Source: Flavobacteriales bacterium (GTDB lineage Bacteria; Bacteroidota; Bacteroidia; UBA10329). Taken from it: a stretch of DNA of 60,313 bases. Numbering within the stretch: the first letter of the stretch is position 1; every line of letters begins with the position of its first letter. Below the pieces are notes generated by a model, which had not been told where the DNA came from, made no database searches, and saw only the letters and a program-made list of their open reading frames with translations. Position numbers and translations under genes: made by a program. The DNA is taken from contig JAIOYP010000022.1 of assembly GCA_021741155.1 (NCBI GenBank), positions 1 through 60,313 on the forward strand. Direction: 5' to 3'. This document shows positions 27,063 through 36,829 of this stretch, in pieces.

Positions 27063-27182
27063 TAGCCACTGATGCACAGATTTTCACCGATTTTTCCACA
27101 GATATTTAGTGTTCTTTCTGTGGAAATCTGTACATCTGTGGCAAAAAATATGTTTTTCAATTCACTTGGTAATAAGACCCGA
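27063..27182 (+). repeat. Hairpin repeat family A, copy 2
   Basis: The left arm begins TAGCCACTGATGCACAGATT and the right arm ends ACATCTGTGGCA, followed by AAAAAATATGTTTTTCAA and TTGGTAATAAGACCCGA. The conserved tail ends 8 bases before the next start codon, so the element forms that gene's leader. Confidence 0.78.
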
Positions 27183-27190
27183 ATATCCTG

Positions 27191-28198
27191 ATGATTCAAC
27201 CTGTCAAAACCTCGTTTTCAACGCTAATTCTTTTAGCGCTTTCGCTTGCTTCGTTTTCGCAGAAAACCACCTTTGATGAAGAAAAGCACGCAGCTGCACC
27301 CGACTATTCGATAGAACAAAGTTGGTCGGTGCTTCCGTTTAGAAATGATGTGGCCGATGTAGTGCCAAAGGGCGAAACATGGATTTCCGATAGTCTTAAA
27401 GAGGTGGATGTGTTTTACGTGCATCCGACCATCTACCAAAAAGGGCCACTTTGGAATGCAAGTTTAGACATGGAGAAAATCAACAGAAAGGTTGATAAAT
27501 ACCCCGTTCGTTTGCAGGCAAGTGTGTTTAATGAAACCTGCCGCGTTTATGCTCCGCGATACAGACAAGCCGTAGTTAGTGTTTTCTACAATGCATCTGA
27601 AGATGGCGCTAAGGCTTTAGACTTTGCTTATCAGGATGTGAAACGGGCATTTGAGTATTACCTCAAACACAACAACCATGGCCGTCCGTTTATTATTGCA
27701 GGGCATAGTCAGGGTACGCACCATGCAAGGCGTTTGCTTCGCGAAATGATAGATACTACGGCCTTGCAAAAGCAGATGGTGGCTGCCTATATTATTGGTT
27801 TTACCATAGTTGATACCCTGTATGAGAATCTAAAAATCTGCGAAAGTGCAGACGAAACGGGCTGCTACATAACATGGATGAGTTATAAGGAAGGGTTTAC
27901 GCCTACCACCATTTGGCATAAGAACACGCAAAGCATCAATCCACTTACCTGGACAACAGATACCAGCAAAGTGGTAGTTGAGGATTATTCAAAAACGGTG
28001 GTGCTTAACCCAAAACGGCTGCGAACCCGAAAGATGGAAGTGCAGATAAAGGATATTGGTGGCAAGGTGCTGTGGGTGCGCACAAAAGCACCTCTGTTTA
28101 GATTGATGAAGAACCTTCATGTGGCCGATTACGGTCTTTTCTATATGGATATTGGAGAGAACGTAAAAACACGGGTTGCTGCTTATTGGCAACAATGA
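27191..28198 (+). CDS. Exported DUF3089-type alpha/beta hydrolase
   Basis: The protein has 335 residues with an N-terminal signal peptide (to about residue 23, LASFSQ). It has the DUF3089 signature: VDVFYVHPTIYQKG near the start of the mature part, YAPRYRQA, then the nucleophile elbow GHSQGTHHARR with S173. The family is lipase-like and mostly uncharacterised. It follows the fusion hydrolase at 25181 in the same direction with a hairpin repeat between them, so it probably has its own promoter. Confidence 0.85.
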   Translation: MIQPVKTSFSTLILLALSLASFSQKTTFDEEKHAAAPDYSIEQSWSVLPFRNDVADVVPKGETWISDSLKEVDVFYVHPTIYQKGPLWNASLDMEKINRKVDKYPVRLQASVFNETCRVYAPRYRQAVVSVFYNASEDGAKALDFAYQDVKRAFEYYLKHNNHGRPFIIAGHSQGTHHARRLLREMIDTTALQKQMVAAYIIGFTIVDTLYENLKICESADETGCYITWMSYKEGFTPTTIWHKNTQSINPLTWTTDTSKVVVEDYSKTVVLNPKRLRTRKMEVQIKDIGGKVLWVRTKAPLFRLMKNLHVADYGLFYMDIGENVKTRVAAYWQQ

Positions 28199-28310
28199 CG
28201 CTTGCCTGAGCGGAGTCGAAGGGAGGTATCTCTTTTGCCTGCCCTTTTGTCCGCCTCAGTCGGAGGAACGAAGCATCTCATTTTTTGTAGGGAAGGAGCC
28301 GCTCCCTTCG

Positions 28311-28514
28311 TGGTGATTGCCTAGCCAATGGCTCAGTACTTAATTGGCTACGAAAACAGACCCTTCGTTCCTCATGGAATCAACTAGCCGGTTTCTTTAT
28401 ATCCCCGCCTAAACGGACGGGCAGGCGTTTGTTACCCTGAGGAACGAAGGGTCTCACAATTATTTAGTGAACAATAGCTTTTGAGGCGGATTGCCACTTT
28501 CTAGGCAATCACCA
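28311..28514. repeat. 204-bp element with 14-bp terminal inverted repeats
   Basis: TGGTGATTGCCTAG at 28311-28324 is perfectly inverted at 28501-28514. The interior contains CCCGCCTAAACGGACGGGCA (28404-28423, nearly repeated at 54.6 kb) and two opposed GAACGAAGGGTCT words. No coding frame is present. It looks like a miniature, non-autonomous element. The rest of the 388-base gap holds further short palindromic words near 28,200-28,270. Confidence 0.6.
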
Positions 28515-28523
28515 TAAAAAAAG

Positions 28524-28561
28524 GGCTCTTCAAACTCAGGAAAATCCGAGTAAGAAGAGCC
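28524..28561 (-). terminator. Terminator of the T9SS-cargo gene
   Basis: GGCTCTTC and GAAGAGCC close a hairpin with an inner ACTC/GAGT extension. In the minus direction it is followed by CTTTTTTT. It lies 25 bases beyond the stop of the gene ending at 28587. Confidence 0.8.
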
Positions 28562-28586
28562 TCTTACACACGAGGTGGATGGTATA

Positions 28587-29657
28587 CTATTGAATAATGA
28601 ATTTCATCGGTTCTAGCCTTGCGCCATCGGCTAAAATAATTCTAAGAATATACATTCCCGATTTCAAGCCATTTAAATTGAGGCTGTTTCCGATTAAAGC
28701 CTCAATTCTAATCATTTTTCCGTCAATGCCGAATATTTCTGCTCGATGGTTTCCTGTTTGATTCAATCCTTTGATGAACAATTGATTTGAAGCTGGTTGC
28801 GGATACAGCGTAAATGGAATCTCCTCATCCACATCTACAATACCAACCGTGGTAACTGGTGGCACGGCAGAATAGGTGAATTGCTTTGGATTTCCGATAG
28901 TGTCGTAAGAATATTCTGCAATAGCCAGCATTTCTTCCTTTGCATGCCAAGAGTAGGAGGTAGAGGTATCAATAGTGGTGCTAAGTACCGCCCACTGCGA
29001 AAACGCAAAGAGTTTGTACTCAAGGATATCCGTAGTAAAATCAACTGATTTTACCCGCAGCGCATCATACGTACCTGTTGGCGTAATCAGTGTGCCGTAG
29101 GCATCTGTTGTATCGAACACATGACCCGTATGAGTCAATTTAACTCTGTAAACAGGAATTGGAGTGGGTAAACCAGCTCCATCAGCTTCTGTAATAAAAG
29201 CATACGTATCATCAAAGTGACTTCCGTAAGTACGTGGAAATTGATGAAGTGTCAACGGATCTGAAAAGGGAGATTCTATCTGTTCACCGGTATTCAATAG
29301 GTCGCCTGCCGCTCCAGTAGTGGTGTAAGAATTGGCATCATGGGTAAAAAATAAATAAGAATCAGTGGCTCCTTGCATGGCATAATCAGAGCTTGCAAAC
29401 ACGCTTGAAAAGCCTGTTGAGGCCACCGTTACCACATTTGTTGTTGCAGTTGTGTCGTTAATTGCAGCAGAAAAATTCCAAGTAACTGCCGGCCCAGCTG
29501 CGCCAGGTCCGTAAGTTGGAATGGTGTCGCCATATCTTGTAATTTGATCACCAATAGAGGTAAGGTCTGTGCTTAGTAAGGTAATCTGAGCTTGAGAATT
29601 GATTGACAATCCCAATGTAACAGCTACGAATACGCCTGTTTGTAAAAGTGTTTTCAT
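28587..29657 (-). CDS. Secreted protein with type IX sorting domain, otherwise unknown
   Basis: The protein has 356 residues. A signal peptide (MKTLLQTGVFVAVTLGLSINSQA) leads to a ~240-residue beta-rich, Thr/Ser-rich domain I do not recognise. The C-terminal ~75 residues are a type A T9SS sorting domain (FTLYPQPASNQLFIKG ... LKSGMYILRI ... KFIIQ). It would be exported through the inner membrane by Sec and then secreted by T9SS. It is divergent from the lipase-like gene at 29763. Confidence 0.85.
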   Translation of the reverse strand: MKTLLQTGVFVAVTLGLSINSQAQITLLSTDLTSIGDQITRYGDTIPTYGPGAAGPAVTWNFSAAINDTTATTNVVTVASTGFSSVFASSDYAMQGATDSYLFFTHDANSYTTTGAAGDLLNTGEQIESPFSDPLTLHQFPRTYGSHFDDTYAFITEADGAGLPTPIPVYRVKLTHTGHVFDTTDAYGTLITPTGTYDALRVKSVDFTTDILEYKLFAFSQWAVLSTTIDTSTSYSWHAKEEMLAIAEYSYDTIGNPKQFTYSAVPPVTTVGIVDVDEEIPFTLYPQPASNQLFIKGLNQTGNHRAEIFGIDGKMIRIEALIGNSLNLNGLKSGMYILRIILADGARLEPMKFIIQ

Positions 29658-29762
29658 GTGGTTTTAGATGAATTTTTCTCGAAGATAGAATTTCGAAGAC
29701 AAGTTGCATCTTCAAAAGCGTTACAATACAATGCTCGCATTGAAGTTTCTTATTTTAGCAAC

Positions 29763-31205
29763 ATGAAAAAATTCCTCTCTATTCTTTCGCTAGCCTTGTT
29801 TAGTTCAGTGCTTGCGTTTTCCCAAGGCACCTTGGTAGAAGATACTGTCATTCTTCAACTGAGTTTTGACGATATCAATGATTTGTATGCGCAAAATGGT
29901 ATTCCCACAGGAATCATTCCTGTTGATTATGAAGTAGATGTTCATCGCGTTATTTATACTACACCAGATGTGGATGGTATAACTCCTACAACGGCATCTG
30001 GTCTCGTGTTTATACCTAAAGATGATACATGTAGAATGCCACTAATGGCATACTTACACGGAACCAAGGTTTTGAGAACCGAAGCATTTTATGATTTGCA
30101 AGGAGAATGGTTTTTGGGCGTATTGACCGCATCTTCTGGCTATGTAATGTGTTTGCCAGATTATTTAGGATTGGGAGCAGGGCCCGGCATTCATCCGTAT
30201 CAACACGCTAGGTCAGAAGCAACAGCTTCCGTTGATATCCTTCGGTCGGCCAGAATCATCTGTGGCGAACTAGATTTAGAATTGAACGACCAGTTGTTTC
30301 TAGTCGGTTATTCGCAAGGCGGCCATTCAGTTTTGGCCACTCATAGAATGATTCAAGAAGAATTATCTAATGAGTTTACAGTTACTGCTTCCGCTCCCGG
30401 AAGCGGCCCTTACGATATGTCGGGCTCGCAACTCGATATGGTTGCATCCTTCGAACCATACTCGCAACCGGGCTATTTGCCGTACTTGATTCAATCCTAT
30501 CAGCATGTTTACGGAAACCTTTATACTACGCTACAGGAGATTTATGTTCCGCCTTACGATGTCACGCTACCACCATTGTTGGATGGAAGCGCTACCATGG
30601 GTCAATTAAATGCAGCCATGCCAGCCGTTCCTCGCGAAATATTTCAACAAGCATATCAGGATGCATTCTTTTCAAACCCTCAGCATCCAGCGCAAGTTGC
30701 CTTGAGAGACAATGACGTTTTTCAATGGATTCCAGAATCGCCTGTCATGTTCAATTATTGCCGAAGCGATGAGGAGGTAACATACCTAAACACCATAACG
30801 GCCTCTGATTATATGATTGCTAATGGGGCTACCGATATTCAGGTAATTGAACGAGATACCACTATTGGGCATTTTGAATGTGCACAGCCATCCATCATTT
30901 TTTCCAAGTTTTGGTTTGATACAATGGCAAACTTTTGTGAAGCGGATAATGTGGGTATTGCAGATGTAAAGTCAATCAACACCATCACCATGTTCCCAAA
31001 CCCAGTCACAGATGGCTGGATTCAGTTTTCAAACGATGAGAAAATATCTGTTCGGTTAATGGATGTATTAGGACATGAATTAGTGCCAGCCACTAGAATT
31101 CCAGTTCATGGTAAAATGAACATTACAGGAATTCAGAGGGGAGTTGTATTAGTGGAAATCACGCAAAGCGAAAACCTGTCAACTCAGCGGCTTGTCATCC
31201 AATAA
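29763..31205 (+). CDS. Secreted lipase-like alpha/beta hydrolase with type IX sorting domain
   Basis: The start at 29763 (MKKFLSILSLALFSSVLAFSQ) gives a clear signal peptide; the in-frame upstream codons (from 29658) do not fit. The protein has 480 residues. The hydrolase domain shows AYLHGTKVLR, MCLPDYLGLG and the nucleophile elbow GYSQGGHS, an arrangement like secretory lipases that hydrolyse esters. The C terminus has a T9SS sorting domain (ITMFPNPVTDGW ... QRLVIQ). It ends 3 bases before the convergent cytochrome gene. The substrate is unknown. Confidence 0.86.
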   Translation: MKKFLSILSLALFSSVLAFSQGTLVEDTVILQLSFDDINDLYAQNGIPTGIIPVDYEVDVHRVIYTTPDVDGITPTTASGLVFIPKDDTCRMPLMAYLHGTKVLRTEAFYDLQGEWFLGVLTASSGYVMCLPDYLGLGAGPGIHPYQHARSEATASVDILRSARIICGELDLELNDQLFLVGYSQGGHSVLATHRMIQEELSNEFTVTASAPGSGPYDMSGSQLDMVASFEPYSQPGYLPYLIQSYQHVYGNLYTTLQEIYVPPYDVTLPPLLDGSATMGQLNAAMPAVPREIFQQAYQDAFFSNPQHPAQVALRDNDVFQWIPESPVMFNYCRSDEEVTYLNTITASDYMIANGATDIQVIERDTTIGHFECAQPSIIFSKFWFDTMANFCEADNVGIADVKSINTITMFPNPVTDGWIQFSNDEKISVRLMDVLGHELVPATRIPVHGKMNITGIQRGVVLVEITQSENLSTQRLVIQ

Positions 31206-31208
31206 AAG

Positions 31209-32189
31209 CTAGGAAGCCTCCGTTGGAGGCGTGACAATTTGGCCGTTGTCTCTCTTTACGGGCTTAACCGTTTGTAAAAACCGATAAATGGCCTTTAGTT
31301 CCATGTCTTCCAATCGTGAGAAAGGTCCCCAAGGCATTGGAGAAGTTTGATGTACTCGGCCTCCTCTCATTCTGTTGATGAATTGCGCTTCGTTCCACGC
31401 AGCAATAACGCCTGTTTCTGGGTCTGTTGTAATGTTTGGGGTTACGAATTTCCAATTCTGTGTGCTTGCATCGGGCCCAAATACGGTTCCACCCGCATAC
31501 GGCTCTCCAACAAAAGCACCTGTTTTTAAATCACGTTCTGTGTGGCAGCCATAGCAATTGGCAACGGCTTCAGACAAGTACTTTCCATATGCGATAGTCG
31601 AGTCCCTCTTAATATAGTCTAACGGTGCTGTAGCTGAATTGGATGGTTTTATGACCAGAGTCCTGACTACTTTTCCCAAGAAATTGTATTCATGTTCCTT
31701 GCGTTCACTTCGTACTGGGGCAAGCGTTCGTATGTAGGCAATCACGCTTTCTACGTCATATTCGGACATATTAAAAAACGGCATGAGTTCTAGACATACC
31801 TGCCCATCATGACGAATGTTATGACGAAGCATACGATATATCTGCCCATCTGTATAACCTCCGATTCCAGTTTCTACATCCGAAGTGATATTTGGAGTGT
31901 ACAGATTTCCAATGGGTAGTTCAAATACAAAGCCTCCGGTCATAGGAACCTCTTCTCCTCGTTCTACAGCTTGAATGTTTTCGTAAGGTGAATGGCAATG
32001 CTGGCAATGCGCTGGGCCAAGGGCTAGATACTTGCCATGGGCAATCATGGTAGAGTCGGCACTGATGGTGATTTCTTTGACAGGATATTCCTCGTCATAA
32101 TTATGGGTATAGCCATTATTTACAAAGAAATATCCGCTAATGGCAGCAATTACAATTAAGACAAGTAGGATAAGTAGAAAGCGTTTCAT
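31209..32189 (-). CDS. Membrane-anchored dihaem cytochrome c
   Basis: The protein has 326 residues. An N-terminal helix (4-23) probably anchors it. Two haem motifs are present: CQHCH at 62-66 and CYGCH at 212-216. Around them, repeated phrases (YTPNITSDVETGIGGYTDGQ and VTPNITTDPETGVIAAWNEA) mark two homologous cytochrome domains of the kind found in alcohol- or sugar-dehydrogenase cytochrome subunits. No dehydrogenase gene is near. It differs from the nar-operon cytochrome in domain type and has no TATGA-N6-TCATA site upstream. Its electron partner is unknown. Confidence 0.85.
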   Translation of the reverse strand: MKRFLLILLVLIVIAAISGYFFVNNGYTHNYDEEYPVKEITISADSTMIAHGKYLALGPAHCQHCHSPYENIQAVERGEEVPMTGGFVFELPIGNLYTPNITSDVETGIGGYTDGQIYRMLRHNIRHDGQVCLELMPFFNMSEYDVESVIAYIRTLAPVRSERKEHEYNFLGKVVRTLVIKPSNSATAPLDYIKRDSTIAYGKYLSEAVANCYGCHTERDLKTGAFVGEPYAGGTVFGPDASTQNWKFVTPNITTDPETGVIAAWNEAQFINRMRGGRVHQTSPMPWGPFSRLEDMELKAIYRFLQTVKPVKRDNGQIVTPPTEAS

Positions 32190-32343
32190 GATGGAATGGT
32201 TTAATGGTTTTGTTTAAGTGAAAATAAATAAACTATCGATCGTTGGTCATATTAATGACAAATATTTTCTCAGTTAGGGTGCAAATTTTCTCTCCGATAA
32301 ATTGGCTTGTGTTGTACATTCGTTTGGTTAAAATTTCTGCAAC

Positions 32344-34263
32344 ATGAAGCAAACGCTACTCTCCATCCTCATTTCTATAGCTTATTTAACCACATCGGCT
32401 CAATCAACCATTTACGTTCGCAATAGCACTTGGCAAGATTTTGATGTTGAAGTTGGCCAGTCTGGAACACTCACAATGGATCAATCGGAGTGGAGTGCAA
32501 CTACTTCTGAAGTAAGAGGTTGGCTGGAAACAACGGGAGAAGAGGTGCTTTCTTTTAATAGAACAAATGCGGCCGTTCCAGAAGGAGACACCGCTTATTT
32601 TGATGTCAATTTGAATGGGGCTACAGATGCTTTAACCATCAAAATCCGATTGATAGGGGTGAGTGGAGGAACTGAGTTGGATTACAGCATAGAAGGCAGC
32701 GGCTTTTCGGAACAATGGTTTGATGATGCAAATTTCCACGAGGTGCAAACCACCCTAGCTGGGAAATCAGTCGTCATAAAGTTTAAGCCTGATAATGATG
32801 ATTCGAACTTGGATAGAGATATAAGATTTGCCATCCACGATTTACCCGTTTATGAGATTTCAGAAGCCGACTTTCTAGATCCAAACGTTTTGAACGTAAT
32901 GTATTACAACGTTCAAATGATTTCGTTCGGTGTTTCTGGTATGGCTCAAGCAAGCGAACGTGGAGCATTGCTTCCAGCGCAGATTTCAGAGTATCAAGAT
33001 GTGGTTTCATTCAGCGAAGCGTTTGATGATGGTCCACGCGAAGATGACCTCATTCCAGCCATGGTGGCGGCCGGTTTTCCATATCGTACAGAAATTCTTA
33101 ATCAGCCTAGTGGGATTATTCCTTTTCCTGTAAATGGCGGTGTCATCATATTCAGTCGCTGGCCGATTGAAGCGGAAGATGAAATTGATTATGCCGAATG
33201 TGGGCAAGCTGCTCAAGATTGCTTAGCAAACAAAGGCGTGAAATATGCCCGAGTTAATAAGTTAGGCAAGATTTATCATGTGTTTGGTACACACATGGAT
33301 GCTGGTGGTGGAGCGGATGACATTCATGCGCGCAGAACACAGATGGCTGAGATTCGCAATTTTATTGCCGATTTGAACCTTCCAGAAAACGAGCCTGTGA
33401 TTTTCGGTGGAGATTTCAATACGAATCCTGTAGATGGCGACAACGATTATCAGGCTTTTCTCGATACCATGAGTCCCATCATTCCACGGCATATTGGCTA
33501 CTTTGAGTCAAACTTCAATGATGATTTCGGGAAGATAATCGACCATGCTTGGGGCGATAGATTGCATTTGGTTCCAACATCAATAACCAATGAAGTGATT
33601 ACCATTCGTAGCCTCGACCCTGTACTTTGGGACATTTCTGAGTTCAGCGATCACCGTTGCGTGCTAGGCAGATTTGCTTATCCAGACATTATTAAAAATG
33701 GTGGAGATACCTTGATTTGCCCTGGAGAAGATTTATCGCTTGCCGTGGTTACCACGTATCCGGTCACTTATCAATGGTTTAAGGATGGAGTAGAATTAAA
33801 CGGAGAAACCAGCTTAGAACTTCAATTAACGAACGCACTCGAATCACAAACTGGACATTATACTTGTTTGGTTGGTTACGACATGATTTATGGCAATTGG
33901 GGCGATCCATTGACAGCTGTTTTTTATCCCGATGGACCCGATACAGTTGAGGCCAGATTAACATTCGACTTTGGCGATATTGTGATTAATGATGTGCTCT
34001 GCCATGTAGGAATTAATGACGTAAAAGGTTCTTCTTGGAAAATTATGCCTAACCCAACTAGCGGCATCATCACCGTTTCGTTGCCAGAAAATGAGACGAA
34101 AGCAACATTCAATCTATACTCAACAGAAGGAAAATTGGTGTTATCAGAATGGTTTACTGGTTCGATTAATGCGCTTGATGTTTCCAATCTCAATTCAGGC
34201 GTTTACATTTCTGAATTGCAATTGTCTCAAGAAACACTTCATCAACGATTGGTTGTTTATTGA
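32344..34263 (+). CDS. Secreted sphingomyelinase-like phosphodiesterase with Ig-like and type IX sorting domains
   Basis: The protein has 639 residues with a signal peptide (to about residue 20). Residues ~25-165 form a beta domain that may bind lipid or glycan. Residues ~180-440 belong to the endonuclease/exonuclease/phosphatase fold, in the neutral sphingomyelinase branch: MYYNVQMIS, FGTHMDAGGG, IFGGDFNTNP, DHAWGD and the catalytic SDHRCVLG. An Ig-like domain follows (CPGEDLSLAV to YQWFKDG to GHYTCLVG), then a T9SS sorting domain (KIMPNPTSGIITVS ... QRLVVY). It is probably a secreted phospholipase C-type enzyme; a nuclease is less likely from the HMD and SDHR motifs. Confidence 0.85.
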   Translation: MKQTLLSILISIAYLTTSAQSTIYVRNSTWQDFDVEVGQSGTLTMDQSEWSATTSEVRGWLETTGEEVLSFNRTNAAVPEGDTAYFDVNLNGATDALTIKIRLIGVSGGTELDYSIEGSGFSEQWFDDANFHEVQTTLAGKSVVIKFKPDNDDSNLDRDIRFAIHDLPVYEISEADFLDPNVLNVMYYNVQMISFGVSGMAQASERGALLPAQISEYQDVVSFSEAFDDGPREDDLIPAMVAAGFPYRTEILNQPSGIIPFPVNGGVIIFSRWPIEAEDEIDYAECGQAAQDCLANKGVKYARVNKLGKIYHVFGTHMDAGGGADDIHARRTQMAEIRNFIADLNLPENEPVIFGGDFNTNPVDGDNDYQAFLDTMSPIIPRHIGYFESNFNDDFGKIIDHAWGDRLHLVPTSITNEVITIRSLDPVLWDISEFSDHRCVLGRFAYPDIIKNGGDTLICPGEDLSLAVVTTYPVTYQWFKDGVELNGETSLELQLTNALESQTGHYTCLVGYDMIYGNWGDPLTAVFYPDGPDTVEARLTFDFGDIVINDVLCHVGINDVKGSSWKIMPNPTSGIITVSLPENETKATFNLYSTEGKLVLSEWFTGSINALDVSNLNSGVYISELQLSQETLHQRLVVY

Positions 34264-34326
34264 TTTCTAGCTAGTGGGTTGATTTGAGGCTTTAAGCAGG
34301 GTATCTTAGCCTGCCAGTTTGAAACT

Positions 34327-35184
34327 ATGCTATTAGAGATTACCAACCTTCCGCGTCCAATCATTTATGCAATAATCCTCGTCATTGCGTTCTTACTCAC
34401 GCTGTGGGTAAGAAGATTTATTCATCGATTTGTAAGTGCAAGTTCCATTCACCTCAAGGTAGATCCAACCAAATACAATTTCATTAAGAATGCGGCATCG
34501 CTCATCATATTTACCTTGGCGCTGTTTCTCATTATATATTCAGTACCAGAATTACGTTCACTTGGTACAACACTTTTAGCATCCGCTGGTATAGCAACAG
34601 CTGTTTTGGCCTTTGCATCTCAGGCCGCTCTCTCCAATATCATTAGTGGAGTTTTCATTGTCATATTCAAACCATTCAGGGTTGATGACCTCATTAGAAT
34701 GGATGGAGGTAGATCGGGAATTGTGGAAGACATTACGCTGAGACACACGGTGATTCGCGATTTTCAGAACCAACGTATCATCGTTCCCAATGCAGTCATT
34801 AGCGAACAGACAATTGTTAACGCACATATCGGTGATGAACGGATGAAACGGCAGATATTTTTCAATATCAGCTACGATAGTAATATTGATAAGGCATTCA
34901 ATATCATTAGGGAAGAAGCCGAAAAACATCCCAACTGTCTCGATGGCCGAACGCCAGAGGAGAAGCGGGCAGGTTGGCCATTAATCAAGTGTAGAGTCAC
35001 AGGTTTTGGTGACTCTTCAGTAAACTTGCGTGCCGATGTTTGGAGCAATAGCCCAGAGGAATCTTGGGAACTTTATTGCGATTTGAACAAGATTGTGAAG
35101 GAACGTTTCGATAATGAGGGAATTGAAATGCCGTTCCCGTATAGAACCATTGTTTACAAAAAAGACCTTCCTAAGAATGGCTAG
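34327..35184 (+). CDS. Small-conductance mechanosensitive channel (MscS family)
   Basis: The protein has 285 residues. Membrane helices lie at about 10-28, 58-78 and 83-105. The last contains the small-residue pore helix LASAGIATAVLAFASQAALSNIISG, and the beta domain (FKPFRVDDLIRM, IVPNAVISEQTIVN) follows. The C-terminal cytoplasmic vestibule has the usual alpha/beta pattern. It releases solutes on hypo-osmotic shock. Its 3' end overlaps the CorA gene by 8 bases, so the two are likely one transcript. Confidence 0.92.
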   Translation: MLLEITNLPRPIIYAIILVIAFLLTLWVRRFIHRFVSASSIHLKVDPTKYNFIKNAASLIIFTLALFLIIYSVPELRSLGTTLLASAGIATAVLAFASQAALSNIISGVFIVIFKPFRVDDLIRMDGGRSGIVEDITLRHTVIRDFQNQRIIVPNAVISEQTIVNAHIGDERMKRQIFFNISYDSNIDKAFNIIREEAEKHPNCLDGRTPEEKRAGWPLIKCRVTGFGDSSVNLRADVWSNSPEESWELYCDLNKIVKERFDNEGIEMPFPYRTIVYKKDLPKNG

Positions 35185-36247
35185 GAAACGGAAAACGCAT
35201 AGACGGTATTCTTCCAAGGCGGGGCTTCCTCCTGGTACACTGGTGCTTATCGGTAATCACCGTGAAGAGCCTATTTCCATAGAACTTATAGATTATTCGG
35301 GCGATGTTCACAATGAGCAAGAGGTGGTAGATGTATCCGTACTGAAGGATTCTCTTCAAACATCAACAGTATCGTGGGTGAACATACATGGCATTCACAA
35401 CACGGACGCGATTGATGCAATTGGTAAGGTTTACAACATCCATAATTTGGTATTGGAAGACATTCTCAATACAGACCATCGCCCCAAGGTAGAACCGTTT
35501 GAAGATTACGTTTTCTTTACCATGAGAATGATGTGGTACAATGATGAGAATGAATTGGAGAAAGAGCAAATCAGTATAGTTTTCGGCAAGCCTTATGTGT
35601 TGTGTTTTCAAGAACGAAGAGGTGATATTTTTGATCCGATTAGAGAACGAATAAGAACAGATTCTGGGCTAATACGCAGAAAAGGAACAGATTATCTGGT
35701 TTACCGACTTATTGATAGTGTGGTAGATAATTATTTCATCATTACCGAGCGTATTGAAGAACGCATTGAAGATTTGGAAGAGGCAATTACTGCCGATTCT
35801 GATGGAGACCACATGATGGTTATCCAACATATGAAGCGAGAGATTATTACATTGAAACGTGCTCTTTTACCACTTAGAGAAGCCGTGAGCGGATTGGAGA
35901 AAGGAGTAACCGAACTAGTTGATCCATCAAACGCAAAATATTTTCGGGATGTATATGATCATTTGATTCAGATTGCGGATAATCTTGAAACCAACCGCGA
36001 GGTACTTTCAGGACTTATGGACATGCATGTGGCCAACATGAGCAATCGAATGAACCAAGTAATGAAGGTCCTAACGGTTATCGCATCATTGTTCATTCCG
36101 CTTACGTTCATAGCGGGTATTTACGGAATGAACTTCGACAACATGCCTGAACTACATTGGGAACATGGCTATTTCTATGCTTGGGGTCTAATGATTGTGG
36201 TGTTCATTTCCATGCTTATCTACTTCAAACAGAAACGCTGGTTCTGA
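35177..36247 (+). CDS. corA: CorA-type magnesium/cobalt transporter
   Basis: From ATG 35177 the protein has 356 residues. The long soluble N-terminal domain contains VLEDILNTDHRPKVEPFEDY, a hallmark of CorA. Two C-terminal helices follow, the first ending in the selectivity motif YGMNF (GMN at 317-319). The start overlaps the MscS stop by 8 bases; an ATG at 35114 would lie deep inside the MscS gene and is rejected. MscS and CorA together form an ion and osmotic homeostasis pair. Confidence 0.93.
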   Translation: MARKRKTHRRYSSKAGLPPGTLVLIGNHREEPISIELIDYSGDVHNEQEVVDVSVLKDSLQTSTVSWVNIHGIHNTDAIDAIGKVYNIHNLVLEDILNTDHRPKVEPFEDYVFFTMRMMWYNDENELEKEQISIVFGKPYVLCFQERRGDIFDPIRERIRTDSGLIRRKGTDYLVYRLIDSVVDNYFIITERIEERIEDLEEAITADSDGDHMMVIQHMKREIITLKRALLPLREAVSGLEKGVTELVDPSNAKYFRDVYDHLIQIADNLETNREVLSGLMDMHVANMSNRMNQVMKVLTVIASLFIPLTFIAGIYGMNFDNMPELHWEHGYFYAWGLMIVVFISMLIYFKQKRWF

Positions 36248-36259
36248 CCCTCTTAATTC

Positions 36260-36577
36260 TTATTCAGAATACCAATCAGATGCCTTGGTCAAATCAACTT
36301 TATAGAATTGATTAGGACTTCCCCACACCACAAAATAACCTGTGTTGTCTTTAATTCCCAGTCCTACGCCACCACGTAGCGTTTCGTCCCAAGCTGCGTT
36401 CGTACTCAAATCTAATTCATCTGCTTGAGCTGGAATTATCTGCTGTGTGAGTAGCAGAACAAGTGCTGCGCTCAATAAAAATGCTGAACATCCTAAGAAG
36501 GTTGCTAGAATACGTTGGCTTATTTTGTCTGTGAACATAGAAGGTGCTTTAGTTTTTATAAATGTAGGCTTAACCAT
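36260..36577 (-). CDS. Small membrane-anchored hypothetical protein
   Basis: I do not recognise this protein (105 residues, or 92 if started at the second Met near 36538). It has one strong hydrophobic segment (IARILATFLGCSAFLLSAALVLLL-like, about 22-45) and a ~60-residue outer part, DLSTNAAWDETLRGGVGLGI onward, which looks like a small beta domain. It converges with corA 12 bases away. Coding is supported by the clean start, TM segment and stop, but not by any family. Confidence 0.5.
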   Translation of the reverse strand: MVKPTFIKTKAPSMFTDKISQRILATFLGCSAFLLSAALVLLLTQQIIPAQADELDLSTNAAWDETLRGGVGLGIKDNTGYFVVWGSPNQFYKVDLTKASDWYSE

Positions 36578-36672
36578 CTTAGAAATGCCGATTGTGTATG
36601 TTGGATTCAGGGCAAACGCATTAAAAAAGAGATAGTCTGCTCATTTGAACAACCCTATGACGAGACATTTTA

Positions 36673-36811
36673 TAGCCACAGAAACACAGAACTCACAGAA
36701 TGGACACAGAAAATCTTGTCCCTTCTCTGCGAAAACCCCTGCCTGCCGGCAGGTCTGTGAATTCTGTGTGGCTAAAGACATGTTTTTCAACATGCTTGAT
36801 AATAAGACTAG
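36673..36811 (+). repeat. Hairpin repeat family A, copy 3
   Basis: The left arm starts TAGCCACAGAAACACAG and the right arm ends TTCTGTGTGGCTA, with the tail AAGACATGTTTTTCAACATG and TTGATAATAAGACTAGATTG. The loop contains the palindrome TGCCTGCCGGCAGG. The tail runs on into GATTGCCCTAG, the same word as at the ends of the 22.9 kb element. Confidence 0.75.
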
Positions 36812-36829
36812 ATTGCCCTAGAGGTTTGC

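Noticed and set aside
32250..32275. GGTCATATTAATGAC palindrome before the 32.2-kb cytochrome gene as another operator
   Set aside because: The half-sites are in the reverse order (TCA...TGA), with different spacing from the nar sites; chance is likely.
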